The notes under the pieces were generated by a model that saw nothing but the letters and a program-made list of their open reading frames with translations, was not told the DNA's origin and made no database searches. A program made the translations under genes and the position numbers. Positions 48,685-58,474 of a stretch of DNA of 64,000 bases are shown one piece after another. The stretch is from Paenibacillus sp. E222. Lineage in GTDB: Bacteria > Bacillota > Bacilli > Paenibacillales > Paenibacillaceae. Each line of letters begins with the position of its first letter. The first letter of the stretch is position 1. The stretch is taken from contig NZ_CP058552.1 in NCBI RefSeq assembly GCF_013401555.1, forward strand, positions 4,526,001-4,590,000, in the 5' to 3' direction.

Positions 48685-49554
48685 ATGATCAATTTGACAA
48701 TCGGGGAAAAAGTCTGGCAATCCGTCGTTTATGTTATTCTTATTTTTCTATCCCTACTTTGCTTACTGCCCTTTCTATATGTAATTGCTGTCTCAGTGAC
48801 GCCAGAATCGGAAGTATTAAGGAGAGGGATTGTGATTATACCAGAATCTTTTACCTTTCTGGCTTATAAAGAAGTCTTCATCTCTCATGGGATCTGGCAG
48901 GCGTATAAAATTACGTTGTTTCGAACAATTGTAGGCACTGCGTTAAATGTGTTTTTTACGGTCTTAGCAGCTTATCCGTTATCCAAAAAATATTTGCCGG
49001 GACGCAGTCCGTTTTTACTATTCATTGTGTTTACCATGATGTTTAGTGGGGGGTTAATTCCGACTTATCTACTAATTCGCTCTCTCGGGTTGCTAAACAG
49101 TCCGTGGGTATTGATTATTCCAAATCTCATTAGTGCATTTAATCTGGTGATCATTAAAGGCTTTTTTGAGCAATTGCCTGGTGAAATCGAGGAATCAGCG
49201 AGGGTTGACGGTGCAAGTGAACTTCAATCGTTATGGCGGATCATTTTACCTCTGTCTTTGCCCGTCATTTCCACCATTTCTTTATTTTACGCAGTGGGGC
49301 ATTGGAACAGTTATTTTGATGCTATTGTTTATATCAATGATTCCAACCTCATGCCGCTTCAAGTCGTCTTGCGCAACATCCTGCTTAACGTTGCAACACA
49401 AAGCGCTGAGTCGCTCGCCAATTCCGGAGCTGTAAGTACGTTCGCTGTACAGATGGCTACCGTTGTTGTGACTACGATTCCGATTTTAATCGTTTACCCA
49501 TTTTTACAAAAGCATTTTACCAAAGGTGTGCTCTTGGGATCCGTTAAAGGTTAA
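48685..49554 (+). CDS. Sugar ABC transporter permease (LplC type), system B
   Basis: The 289-residue permease has six helices and the EAA loop EESARVDGASELQSLWRIIL, ending FTKGVLLGSVKG. GAGGTGG before ATG 48685 fixes the start; an upstream ATG (48655) would overlap the previous gene. It partners the LplB-type protein. Confidence 0.92.
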   Translation: MINLTIGEKVWQSVVYVILIFLSLLCLLPFLYVIAVSVTPESEVLRRGIVIIPESFTFLAYKEVFISHGIWQAYKITLFRTIVGTALNVFFTVLAAYPLSKKYLPGRSPFLLFIVFTMMFSGGLIPTYLLIRSLGLLNSPWVLIIPNLISAFNLVIIKGFFEQLPGEIEESARVDGASELQSLWRIILPLSLPVISTISLFYAVGHWNSYFDAIVYINDSNLMPLQVVLRNILLNVATQSAESLANSGAVSTFAVQMATVVVTTIPILIVYPFLQKHFTKGVLLGSVKG

Positions 49555-49619
49555 AAGGTGTTCCAACCTAACTTATTACGGTGAAACCGTGATAATATAC
49601 AAGCAAAGGAGAGGTCAAT

Positions 49620-51206
49620 ATGCAGCGTAAGAAGATTTCATTTGCTATTCTGTCGGCAATCTTAGGATTGGGTACGCTACTGTCAGGATGTGGGGGAAAT
49701 GAAGAAGTTACATCGACAGCTTCGGGTAATTCGCAAGGGCAATCTGGCCAGTTTGCAACCAAAATGAAAATCTCAATGTTTAACCAAGGCACTTTCAATG
49801 CTGCTGCTCCGGTACCTCCACGTGATGAAGATGTTCAACGTCAAATGTTGGAAAAAGAGATGAACATCGACTTGGATATGATGATTCCTCAAGCTGGGCA
49901 AGCAACAACCAAACTGAATACACTCATTGCAGGCGGAGATATTCCAGATTTGATCTTCTTGAAGAGTCGGGCTGATCTTGCGCAATATTACGACCAAGGC
50001 GTTCTTGCGGATTTGACACCGTATCTGGATCAATTCCCTGAATTAAAGAAACGGTTTGGCAACGACTCCTGGGAAGCAATGTCCTATCAAGGAAAAACGA
50101 TTGGAGTTCCAGGCTATGATAATGTAAACGGTATCAGTCGAAGCTTCTTTATCCGCAATGATTGGCTGAAAAAGCTGAATATGGAGGTACCAACGACACC
50201 GGATGAGTTGTTCGAAGTTATGAAAGCCTTTACAGAGAAAGATCCGGACGGGAATGGTAAAAACGATACGTACGGATTCATCGGCGGTATGAATAAAGAA
50301 GGTAATCTGCAAACCTACGGCTTCGATAGCTTGATGTGGATGTTTGGTGTCAATCCTCCTTCGGCCGTTGAGATAAAAGATAATGAACCGATATTCCTGT
50401 TTATTGATCCAAAAATGAAAGAGGCGCTTGCTTACATTAACAAAATGATGGCAGCCAAAGTGGTAGACCCAGACTGGGTGACGATGAATTCGCCTGATCT
50501 GTTGGATCAAAAGATGTTTAAGGGTAAAGTTGGCTTCATGATCAGAGATGCCCGCAGGCTGGAGCCGGATTATCAGCAGAAAATGAAAGAAATTAGTGGC
50601 GAGGTGCCGGAATGGATTGTTATTCCTCCGATGAAAGGTCCTTACGGTGATCAAATTGTAGAGAGAAAATCGTTCCAAGGCAATTCATGGGCCATTTCCG
50701 CGAAAGCGGATAAGGACAAAATCATTCGGATCTTGTCCATGCTGAATTATCTCTTTACGGACGAAGAAGCTTATCCGAACTTTGCATACGGAATTAAAGG
50801 GATTCATTGGGACGTGGTGGACGGCAAGATCAAAAATAAAACCTCCGAGTTATCGAAGGAAATGAAAGAGAAGTACCTGTGGGTCGATCATTATAGAATG
50901 CCGCGCCGTGGTGATGATGCGGAGTACTTCAGCTTCCAGAATCCGAAGACGGCGGAAGCTTTCAAGGATAATCAGCAATATGTGGGGCCAACGCTGCCCG
51001 GAAATTTATTGACCCCTGACCCCAGCGATACCTTGGATGCTGACCGCACACGTTTCATTAATGAAAGTTTAGTTAAATTTATGACGGGCAAAGAGCCTCT
51101 TTCCAACTGGGACAATTTCCTCCAAACGTTGGATACCAAGTTTGACATGCAGAAATATAAGGAAACAGCAATCCAGCAATTTAAAGAAGCCGACCTTATC
51201 AAGTAA
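49620..51206 (+). CDS. Sugar ABC transporter solute-binding lipoprotein (LplA type), system B
   Basis: The 528-residue lipoprotein has lipobox LSGC (Cys24), a Ser/Gly-rich linker and a calcium-loop-like DPDGNGKNDTYG at about residues 205-216. It lies 65 bp after the permeases, reversed relative to system A. The ligand is probably an oligosaccharide released by the surface enzymes of this region. No ATPase gene is present, so a shared MsmX-type ATPase is expected. Confidence 0.9.
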   Translation: MQRKKISFAILSAILGLGTLLSGCGGNEEVTSTASGNSQGQSGQFATKMKISMFNQGTFNAAAPVPPRDEDVQRQMLEKEMNIDLDMMIPQAGQATTKLNTLIAGGDIPDLIFLKSRADLAQYYDQGVLADLTPYLDQFPELKKRFGNDSWEAMSYQGKTIGVPGYDNVNGISRSFFIRNDWLKKLNMEVPTTPDELFEVMKAFTEKDPDGNGKNDTYGFIGGMNKEGNLQTYGFDSLMWMFGVNPPSAVEIKDNEPIFLFIDPKMKEALAYINKMMAAKVVDPDWVTMNSPDLLDQKMFKGKVGFMIRDARRLEPDYQQKMKEISGEVPEWIVIPPMKGPYGDQIVERKSFQGNSWAISAKADKDKIIRILSMLNYLFTDEEAYPNFAYGIKGIHWDVVDGKIKNKTSELSKEMKEKYLWVDHYRMPRRGDDAEYFSFQNPKTAEAFKDNQQYVGPTLPGNLLTPDPSDTLDADRTRFINESLVKFMTGKEPLSNWDNFLQTLDTKFDMQKYKETAIQQFKEADLIK

Positions 51207-51218
51207 AATAAATAAACG

Positions 51219-51248
51219 AAGAGAGTGGCTATTCGTAGCCCCTCTCTT
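51219..51248 (+). terminator. Internal terminator with UUCG tetraloop
   Basis: A 13-bp stem with one mismatch (51219-51231 with 51236-51248) closed by TTCG and followed by TTTATTAG lies between the binding protein and kinase genes. Partial read-through would keep regulator levels below transporter levels. Confidence 0.7.
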
Positions 51249-51300
51249 TATTAGCATATGCTATTCTTAGTTTAAAACGGAACTAAAAGGAAGATGATCG

Positions 51301-53040
51301 ATGCGAAGAAGAATCAGCTTGCCTTTAAAATTATTTTTTATCGTGTTTGCCTTTGTATTAGGGTGCATCATCTTGATAAGCCAATTGTCTTATCGCTATG
51401 TCCAAAAGGAAATAAGAACCAATGACATTTTTTACACCAATCAAATCCTTGACAAGGTAGACCAGTACTTCACTGTTAATTTTTCCTCCTTCCAAACGAT
51501 GCTCTTCTCAGTCGAAACATCAGTGAAAGCCAATATTGACAATACGGAAGTGATTAAAAAGCAATTAAGAGAACTGTATGAACTCAATAGTAATTACGTC
51601 AGTAATATTTATTTGATCAAAAGCGATTTATCCATTCTAGGCGGAAGTACAGCTACTCGAATATTCGATGAACCTTTAACTGAGAGAGAACCTTTGTTTG
51701 ATGCGGCTGATAAGAACAGAAGGACTACCTTTATTAGTGAACCATACAAATCGAAGTATTCTGGCTGGACCGTTACGATGGTTCGATATCTGAACGGTGC
51801 TCCGTTTCCAATGGCCATTGCGGTTGACTTGGATCTAAATGCCATTGAGGAAACCTTGTTCAAGATTAATAAACAAGAACAAATGAATCTGGCTCTGATC
51901 ACCGCGACAGGTAAAATCATTGCCGGATTTTCTGAAAATAAAGGACTACTGAATATTCAAGATCATACGTTTTCGATCGGAGAAACGTCAGCGGAACAAA
52001 TTCTTGATACGACAGAAACAAGTCTTCAACTGCATACCAAGGATGGCATTCCGGTCTCCCTTCTGAAAAAACCGACGGAGAAATTCAACTGGACCATAAT
52101 CTCGATCAATGATGAATCACGCTTGAAAGCAGCTTTGTCCAGATTGGAAACCTATTATATTGAGCTTCTAGCTGCAGGTCTTCTCTTAAGTTTGTTCATT
52201 TCTTTTTTGGTTGCCAAATATATAAGAAAACCACTTTATACGCTCAAAACAAAAATGAAGCAGGTGGAACAAGGCATCCTCACAACGACAATAACAATTA
52301 ATCGAAACGATGAGTTTGGCGATCTTTCACGAGCATTCGATCGTATGCTGCAACAAATTGTGGAACTGATTCGGGGGGCTGAGCTTCATAATGAACTTGA
52401 GCGGAAGCTGGAAATCCAGGTGTTACAGTCTCAAATTAACCCTCATTTTCTGTATAACACACTTGGTTCGATCAGCAATGTCATACGTCTCGGACAAATA
52501 GAGAAAGTAGATGTGGTGATCGGGTCGCTCATTTCATTATTGGAATACGGGATAGACGATGCTTCAGAGAAGGTTTCCCTACGCCAGGAATTACGCAATG
52601 TAGCGGACTATATCGAGATCCAGAACATTCGGTATAACCGAAACTTCCACTTGATTGAAAATATCGAAGCAGGGTTAATGGATTTCCCTGTTTTTCGAAT
52701 GCTGCTGCAGCCTCTTGTGGAGAATAGTATCTTCCATGGTTATAACGGAGGGGGAATTGAGGGGCCTATTACGATTCATGCGTACAGGGAGGACGGCATC
52801 GTCATCATCGAAGTTGTTGATCAAGGTGAGGGAATTCCAGCTGATAAAATAAAGCATATTTTAATCTCTGAACCGAGTGAAGAGGAAGTAAAAAGAAAAC
52901 GAATCGGGCTGAACAATATTCATGGCCGAATAAGACTTCACTACGGCGATCAATTCGGACTGCAAATCATTAGCATACCTAAGGAAATAACCCGTGTACG
53001 CGCTGTATTCCCGGCAGAATTGCAAAAAGGAGATGCATAA
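51301..53040 (+). CDS. Sensor histidine kinase (YesM-like), system B
   Basis: The 579-residue kinase has a membrane helix at about 10-30, an extracellular sensor (about 30-280), a second helix (about 283-305), HAMP (about 305-360), the phospho-His block LQSQINPHFLYNTLGSISN and the GHKL ATPase with LLQPLVENSIFHG and DQGEGIP. It belongs to the same family as the system A kinase but its sensor differs. It overlaps the next gene by one base (TAATG), so the pair is coupled. Confidence 0.92.
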   Translation: MRRRISLPLKLFFIVFAFVLGCIILISQLSYRYVQKEIRTNDIFYTNQILDKVDQYFTVNFSSFQTMLFSVETSVKANIDNTEVIKKQLRELYELNSNYVSNIYLIKSDLSILGGSTATRIFDEPLTEREPLFDAADKNRRTTFISEPYKSKYSGWTVTMVRYLNGAPFPMAIAVDLDLNAIEETLFKINKQEQMNLALITATGKIIAGFSENKGLLNIQDHTFSIGETSAEQILDTTETSLQLHTKDGIPVSLLKKPTEKFNWTIISINDESRLKAALSRLETYYIELLAAGLLLSLFISFLVAKYIRKPLYTLKTKMKQVEQGILTTTITINRNDEFGDLSRAFDRMLQQIVELIRGAELHNELERKLEIQVLQSQINPHFLYNTLGSISNVIRLGQIEKVDVVIGSLISLLEYGIDDASEKVSLRQELRNVADYIEIQNIRYNRNFHLIENIEAGLMDFPVFRMLLQPLVENSIFHGYNGGGIEGPITIHAYREDGIVIIEVVDQGEGIPADKIKHILISEPSEEEVKRKRIGLNNIHGRIRLHYGDQFGLQIISIPKEITRVRAVFPAELQKGDA

Positions 53041-54662
53041 TGATGAGAGACTATACCTGCTTCATTGTTGACGATGAAGACCTGATCATTCAACGATTGG
53101 AATTGTTTTTTAATGAACTCTCTCATAGGGATAAGCGATTTGTTCTAGTGGGCAAAGCGAATAATGGGCTGAATGGGGTCGAGGAGATCATAAAACTGAA
53201 GCCGGACATCGTCATATCCGATATCGTTATGCCGCGAATGGACGGAATCTCCATGATTGAGCAGCTCAAGAGGGAGCTCCCCCATACGCAATACATACTT
53301 TTGACCGCCTATTCATCCTTTGAATACGCCCAGCGAGCGATTCAAGCCAACGTATTGGAGTACATTGTAAAGGTTCCCTTGCGGGAAGCGGATTTGAATC
53401 GAGCTTTGGATAAGGCAGCCGGAATTTTAAATGAGTTTAAGAAAAAAGAAGCGGAATTTCAATCGTTAAATGTATCCGTCCTTGAAAATAAATATAGAGT
53501 GCGCAAGCAATTTTTTAACGAACTGATCAGAGGCGAAATTCCTTCTCATCGGGCATCGGATTTTGCTAATCGCATGCAGTTTCATTTCTTTCAAGCCAAC
53601 TATTGCTGCTTCATCGTTGAAATGAATACGTATGAAAGTTTTCGAAACGAATACGCTGCCTCAGATCAAAACATCTTGAAATATGCGATTACGAATATCA
53701 TCGAAGAAACGGTGATGAATGGTGGCAGTGGGGTAGCTGCGGATCTGTCCGATAATCGTTTTATTGGCTTTCTATCCTGGGAAAATAACCGCAGTGATAT
53801 GGAAACGGAATATGCTTGCCTATCCTTGGGAGGGCAGATCGTATCTCATTTGCATCAATATTTGAATCAAAGGGTATCTGTCGCTTTTGGTGGTCCACAC
53901 CGAGGCTGGGAATCGATCAAACAGGCGTACACGGAAGCTAAAAATGTGAGTGAGGATTTCTATTATCATACCGAAAAAGTAGTCAAAACACCGATGCATC
54001 GGTTCCAATACCATAATGACAAAAAAGCAGACTTTCAGCAGAAACTGGCTGATTTTCTTATCCGGCTGAAACGAAAGATTTCCAAGGAAGAGCTGGACAA
54101 TGCACTTGCCGAGCTGTTGCACTTTGTTTCGGACCATAAAATCCACAAGTCCATCATGGCGCCCATGATTAGAGACTTGTACAGAGAAATTACCGTAAAG
54201 TTTAAATTGGGGAACAAGCTGACTACGGAAGCAGCTGAATTCCCTATGGAATATATGGCATTTCAAGAACAACTCGCTTATATTGGCGACTTCACATTTG
54301 AATACGTGCACTCGGGCCAACGATTACATCGTGCAGAAATCATGAGTGCTATGCATTTTATAGAGAAAAACTTGAAACAACGCTTAACGTTGGAGGCAAT
54401 TGCGGAGGAAGTGAATCTAGCGCCATCGTATTTTAGCAGCTTATTCAAAAAAACAATGAACGAAGGCGTGATCAGCTACATCAACCGTAAAAAAATCCAT
54501 CTCGCTCTCGAGTTGTTAAACGTCCGGGATTATTCTTTATTGGAATTGTGCGAGGAAGTAGGTATCGTCAATGAAGGTTATTTCTGCAAACTGTTTAAAG
54601 AATATACGGGTGATACACCTAAGCAATATCGGATAAAAATGACACGGTACGAGTCCAAATAA
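53040..54662 (+). CDS. AraC-type response regulator (YesN-like), system B
   Basis: The 540-residue protein has a receiver domain with Asp61 in DIVISDIVMPRMDG, a middle linker region and a C-terminal AraC HTH pair at about 440-540 (LEAIAEEVNLAPSYFSSLFKK, CEEVGIVNEGYFCKLFKEYT). AAGGAG precedes the start; ATG 53043 is an equal alternative. It should bind the motif B promoters at 47.7 and 58.3 kb. Confidence 0.92.
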   Translation: MMRDYTCFIVDDEDLIIQRLELFFNELSHRDKRFVLVGKANNGLNGVEEIIKLKPDIVISDIVMPRMDGISMIEQLKRELPHTQYILLTAYSSFEYAQRAIQANVLEYIVKVPLREADLNRALDKAAGILNEFKKKEAEFQSLNVSVLENKYRVRKQFFNELIRGEIPSHRASDFANRMQFHFFQANYCCFIVEMNTYESFRNEYAASDQNILKYAITNIIEETVMNGGSGVAADLSDNRFIGFLSWENNRSDMETEYACLSLGGQIVSHLHQYLNQRVSVAFGGPHRGWESIKQAYTEAKNVSEDFYYHTEKVVKTPMHRFQYHNDKKADFQQKLADFLIRLKRKISKEELDNALAELLHFVSDHKIHKSIMAPMIRDLYREITVKFKLGNKLTTEAAEFPMEYMAFQEQLAYIGDFTFEYVHSGQRLHRAEIMSAMHFIEKNLKQRLTLEAIAEEVNLAPSYFSSLFKKTMNEGVISYINRKKIHLALELLNVRDYSLLELCEEVGIVNEGYFCKLFKEYTGDTPKQYRIKMTRYESK

Positions 54663-54761
54663 GGATGCAAAAAATGTATGATTTTTTCGCGAAATCCTGT
54701 AAAAAAAAAGGCGCCAAAACCATTACCATGATAGGAGCATCTAATCATGGAGGTTATCAAA

Positions 54762-56978
54762 ATGGAGCTTATGAAAGCAGATGTAACCGTCGTAGGTGGA
54801 GGTATTGCAGGGATATGCGCTGCCATTGCAGCTGCACGCCAAGGTCTGCAGGTTTCACTTATTAATGATCGGCCGGTGCTTGGGGGAAATGCGAGCAGCG
54901 AGGTCAGAGTTCATATCAACGGGTCGGCATATCTCGGAAATAGTCCATCCTATTATGCCCGCGAGGGCGGGTTGGTAGAAGAACTCAAGCTGAAGATCTT
55001 TCATTATAATCCGTTATACAACAAGAAGCTTATGCTTTCGCTTTCGGATACGGTCTTGCTCGACATGGTTTATGATGAGCCTAACATTTCTCTGTTTCTG
55101 AATACATGTGTACATGAAACGGGCATCGAGAACGGCAGAATCAAGTGGGTGGAGGGCCTTCAATTAGCTTCCGAAAGAAAATTTCGTTTTGAAAGCCCAA
55201 CCTATATCGATTGCTCTGGTGATGGAATTGTTGGATACCAAGCAGGTGCTGACTTCCGATGGGGAAGAGAGGCGAAGCATGAATACAAGGAGGAGCTTGC
55301 TCCAGAAGTGGCGGATCATTACACGATGGGGGATACGATTCTGTTTCAAGCCCGTGACGTAAACTATTCCGTTCCTTACAAAAGGCCTGGCTTTGCGTAT
55401 GATATCACGAAGCTGGAGTTTTTCGAGAGAATCAAAAAAGGAATAAACCATCGGTCTTTTCCAAGGAAAATCAATGGACTTGGCGGATTGTGGTGGCTGG
55501 AATACGGCGGACATATGGATATTATCAAGAATAATGAAGACATCGCATTGGAACTGCGGAAATTGGTGTATGGAATCTGGGATTATATCAAAAATAGCGG
55601 TGAGTTTGATGATGTAGACAATCTCATCTTGGATTATGTATGCCCGATTCCGGGAAAGCGGGAGTCGAGACGTTTTATCGGGGAACACATGCTGTCTCAG
55701 AACGATCTTACACAAAAGACTCATTTCGAAGATGCTGTATCCGTCGGAGGCTGGTATATGGATCTGCATGCGAATAAAGGCATCTACGATGAGGGGCCGG
55801 CTACAGCGTGGAATTTCGTGCCGGGATTGTATAATATCCCTTTCCGCAGCTTATTTTCACGCAATATTCCCAATCTCATGTTCGCTGGCCGCAATATAAG
55901 CGCTACCCATGTAGCTTTTGGGTCTACAAGGGTGATGGCGACCTGTGGTTGTATGGGGCAGGCGGTAGGAACAGCTGCTGCGTTATGCGTAAAATATGAT
56001 ACAGACCCCGCGGACATCGTCAAAGCGCATATGGGTGAGCTTCAGACGCAGCTGCTTCGAGACGGGCAAACGATTGTAGGGCTTCAAGAGCCGTTGGACC
56101 CTTATTTCGCTGACGGATTAACGATTCGTGCCTCGTCTCAGCGAAGCTATGAACATCTTCATCCTACCGAAGAGATCTCCTTGGACAAAGCGTTATGTTT
56201 GGTCTTGCCGATCCAGACATCCGTGGCTGAAAGTGTGCAGATCAAAATTAAAAATAGATCCGAGCATTCGGAAACGTTGCAAGTGAAGCTGTTTGGCGGG
56301 GAACGGAAGGAAAACTATATTCCAGCCAGCGAGCTGAAAGGCTACAACTTGATGATTTCAGCGGGGCACGATGACTGGATTACACTGGATTTGGGCTGTC
56401 AGAAGCCTGCTGACGATAAAATCTACATCGTATTGGAAGGTACAGCGAGCCTTGACGTATATGGTAATGAAGAAAAAATGACAGGAGCGGTGAGCTTCTA
56501 TTATAGACCGGAAGAGCCATCCAGACTGAAGAAATTCAACAGAAGCATTTGCTTCAAGGATCTGATGCCATCCCAGGATATGTATAATCCCGCGAATGTC
56601 GTCAACGGCTTCTCCAGACCTTATGGTCTGCCGAACGGCTGGATTTCTGAACGTTCGGAAGGACAGGAGTGGTTGGAATTTGGTTTTGCAAGCCCCAAGA
56701 ATCTGGATGAAATCCATCTTGTTTTCAATTCGCAGCTGAATTTGGAGCATTTCGACGATCCGATCGAGCCGTTGATTCAAGATTATGATGTGATCTTAAC
56801 CTTAGAAGACGGAACCGAGAGTGAAATGAATATCCGTGGTAATTATCTTTCGTTGAATAAACATCAGGTGCATGCAAAAGGTGTAACCCGAGTCCGATTT
56901 GATTTCTGTGCAACGTATGGTTCGCCTTATTATGAAGTGTTTGCTGTCAAATTTTTTGCTCCTAAAAACGCTAAGTGA
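54762..56978 (+). CDS. FAD-dependent oxidoreductase with C-terminal beta domain
   Basis: The 738-residue protein has an N-terminal FAD Rossmann motif VVGGGIAGICAAIAAARQG followed by GGNASSEVRVHING, the hallmark of the FAD_oxidored (PF12831) family, and a second FAD motif around FAGRNISATHVAFGSTRVMATC at about 380-400. The last roughly 250 residues form beta-rich regions; the final part (from PANVVNGFSRPYG) resembles an F5/8-type C discoidin domain. No signal peptide is seen. GGAGG at 54749-54753 favours ATG 54762 over 54747. The substrate is unknown. The family often stands beside glycan-use genes, and an oxidation of a sugar or uronate is an inference. Confidence 0.85.
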   Translation: MELMKADVTVVGGGIAGICAAIAAARQGLQVSLINDRPVLGGNASSEVRVHINGSAYLGNSPSYYAREGGLVEELKLKIFHYNPLYNKKLMLSLSDTVLLDMVYDEPNISLFLNTCVHETGIENGRIKWVEGLQLASERKFRFESPTYIDCSGDGIVGYQAGADFRWGREAKHEYKEELAPEVADHYTMGDTILFQARDVNYSVPYKRPGFAYDITKLEFFERIKKGINHRSFPRKINGLGGLWWLEYGGHMDIIKNNEDIALELRKLVYGIWDYIKNSGEFDDVDNLILDYVCPIPGKRESRRFIGEHMLSQNDLTQKTHFEDAVSVGGWYMDLHANKGIYDEGPATAWNFVPGLYNIPFRSLFSRNIPNLMFAGRNISATHVAFGSTRVMATCGCMGQAVGTAAALCVKYDTDPADIVKAHMGELQTQLLRDGQTIVGLQEPLDPYFADGLTIRASSQRSYEHLHPTEEISLDKALCLVLPIQTSVAESVQIKIKNRSEHSETLQVKLFGGERKENYIPASELKGYNLMISAGHDDWITLDLGCQKPADDKIYIVLEGTASLDVYGNEEKMTGAVSFYYRPEEPSRLKKFNRSICFKDLMPSQDMYNPANVVNGFSRPYGLPNGWISERSEGQEWLEFGFASPKNLDEIHLVFNSQLNLEHFDDPIEPLIQDYDVILTLEDGTESEMNIRGNYLSLNKHQVHAKGVTRVRFDFCATYGSPYYEVFAVKFFAPKNAK

Positions 56979-56995
56979 GGGCGGGTGAAGTCACG

Positions 56996-58204
56996 ATGAA
57001 GGAATTTTTCCCTCGAAGAGGGCTGCCTAATGTCATTCAAAAGTTGGAAAATGGGGAGACAGTAACAATTGTCTATTTTGGCGGCAGTAATACGCGTTCT
57101 GAAGGATACAGGGTCATGACGGCGGATTGGCTGCGAGGGCAATATCCCCATGCAGATATCCGCTCTGTGAACGCAGGCATTGATGGGACAGGATCGGACC
57201 TCGGCTGCGCCCGTTTGGAGACAGATGTACTGCGTCATCAGCCTGATCTCGTGTTTGTTGAATTTGTTGGAAACGATGGGGGAGTTCCCGAATCCAAAGC
57301 ACGGATCGAAGGTATTGTCCGACAGATTCGCAAGCACAGCCGTTTTACGGATGTCCTGTTTGTGTATACGGTTAAGGAACGGGATTTGACCTCATTTCAA
57401 TCCGGCCAATACCAGAAGGGCGCTCGTATGCAAGAGGAAGTCGCCGACTATTACGGCATTCCTTCGATTCATCTGGGCGTAGCAGTCAGTCAATTGGTTT
57501 TGGATGGAAAGCTCATTTTCACCTTAAGAGCAGACGTATCTATTCCCGAAGCCGTTATTTTTACGCATGATTCGATCCATCCAACGATTCCCGAAGGACA
57601 TCAGATTTACACAGATACAATCACCCGGTCGTTTGAGAAAATCAGAGAGCTTCGAGATCACGTAGGAAAAGTCGAACATCACTTGCCGGAGGAGCCTTTG
57701 GTCCCGGCCAACCCTTGGGAGTATGCAACCATGCTGCCACTGGATCGTCTTACTCATTTTTCCGCGGGGTGGTCTTACATGACCCCTGATGATTTTGCTT
57801 TAGTGCGCGAGTATGATTGGTTGTTCCCCGGTCTATGGCGAGCAGTCGATCCCGGAGAGACGATCACAGTGGAGTTTGAGGGAACCCACATCGGATTATT
57901 CGATATTGGGGGGCCGGATTCCGGCAGATTGAAGGTGACGGTGGATGGAGGGGAACCCTTTCTTATCGATCGATTCACATCATATAACGATCATAATCGA
58001 AATCAATATGTTTTCTTACCGGAGCTACCAAATGGGAAACATAAAGTTCGCTTCGAAATTGATCACGAGAAGACTGACAAAGCGGCCGTATTTGAGGCTA
58101 GCGGCAATGAACGAAGTATGGAGCACGTGCGGCAGCATCCAGCTTGGTATGATCAAACGGTCATTCAGCTTGGTAAGTTACTATTGGTGCAGCCGCCATT
58201 ATAA
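56996..58204 (+). CDS. SGNH/GDSL-family hydrolase
   Basis: The 402-residue protein has block I YFGGSNT (nucleophile Ser31), block III EFVGNDGG and block V THDSIHPTIPEGHQIY with Asp/His of the triad at about 185-190. The C-terminal 170 residues are beta-rich and look like a ligand-binding module (GLFDIGGPDSGRLKVTVDGG). No signal peptide is present. The GTG at 56975 overlaps the previous stop, but the ATG at 56996 gives the typical N-terminus. It is probably a cytoplasmic deacetylase or esterase acting on an imported glycan, inferred from the context. Confidence 0.82.
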   Translation: MKEFFPRRGLPNVIQKLENGETVTIVYFGGSNTRSEGYRVMTADWLRGQYPHADIRSVNAGIDGTGSDLGCARLETDVLRHQPDLVFVEFVGNDGGVPESKARIEGIVRQIRKHSRFTDVLFVYTVKERDLTSFQSGQYQKGARMQEEVADYYGIPSIHLGVAVSQLVLDGKLIFTLRADVSIPEAVIFTHDSIHPTIPEGHQIYTDTITRSFEKIRELRDHVGKVEHHLPEEPLVPANPWEYATMLPLDRLTHFSAGWSYMTPDDFALVREYDWLFPGLWRAVDPGETITVEFEGTHIGLFDIGGPDSGRLKVTVDGGEPFLIDRFTSYNDHNRNQYVFLPELPNGKHKVRFEIDHEKTDKAAVFEASGNERSMEHVRQHPAWYDQTVIQLGKLLLVQPPL

Positions 58205-58295
58205 TTGATTAGTCCTTTTGGAACACTTGGAAGACCTATATTCTATCTGACTGCAACTGAGCAATCAATTAGGATGTAGGTTTCTTTTTTTACTT

Positions 58296-58356
58296 AAAAT
58301 CATATAAGAAATTCTTAAAATGAAAGAAATTTCACCGTGATGTAACATGCTAAGAT
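58296..58356 (+). promoter_or_regulatory. Promoter/operator of the giant secreted-protein gene (motif B)
   Basis: The block 58296-58332 matches 47635-47671 at 32 of 37 positions, including AGAAATT repeats. The extended -10 TGCTAAGAT lies at 58348-58356, in the same position within 1 bp. No -35 is visible. Confidence 0.65.
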
Positions 58357-58474
58357 AAAAACGACAGAGCGGGATTAGCCAGAAGACTAGGTTAATTGCT
58401 TTTTTACGATCATTCGAGCAAGAGGCAATGCATTTATGGAAGCGTTATCATTAATAGGAGAGGCTGTGAGTTGT

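Noticed and set aside
58205..58295. Terminator between the SGNH gene and the giant gene
   Set aside because: A T-run is present but the possible stem has several mismatches; not strong enough to call.
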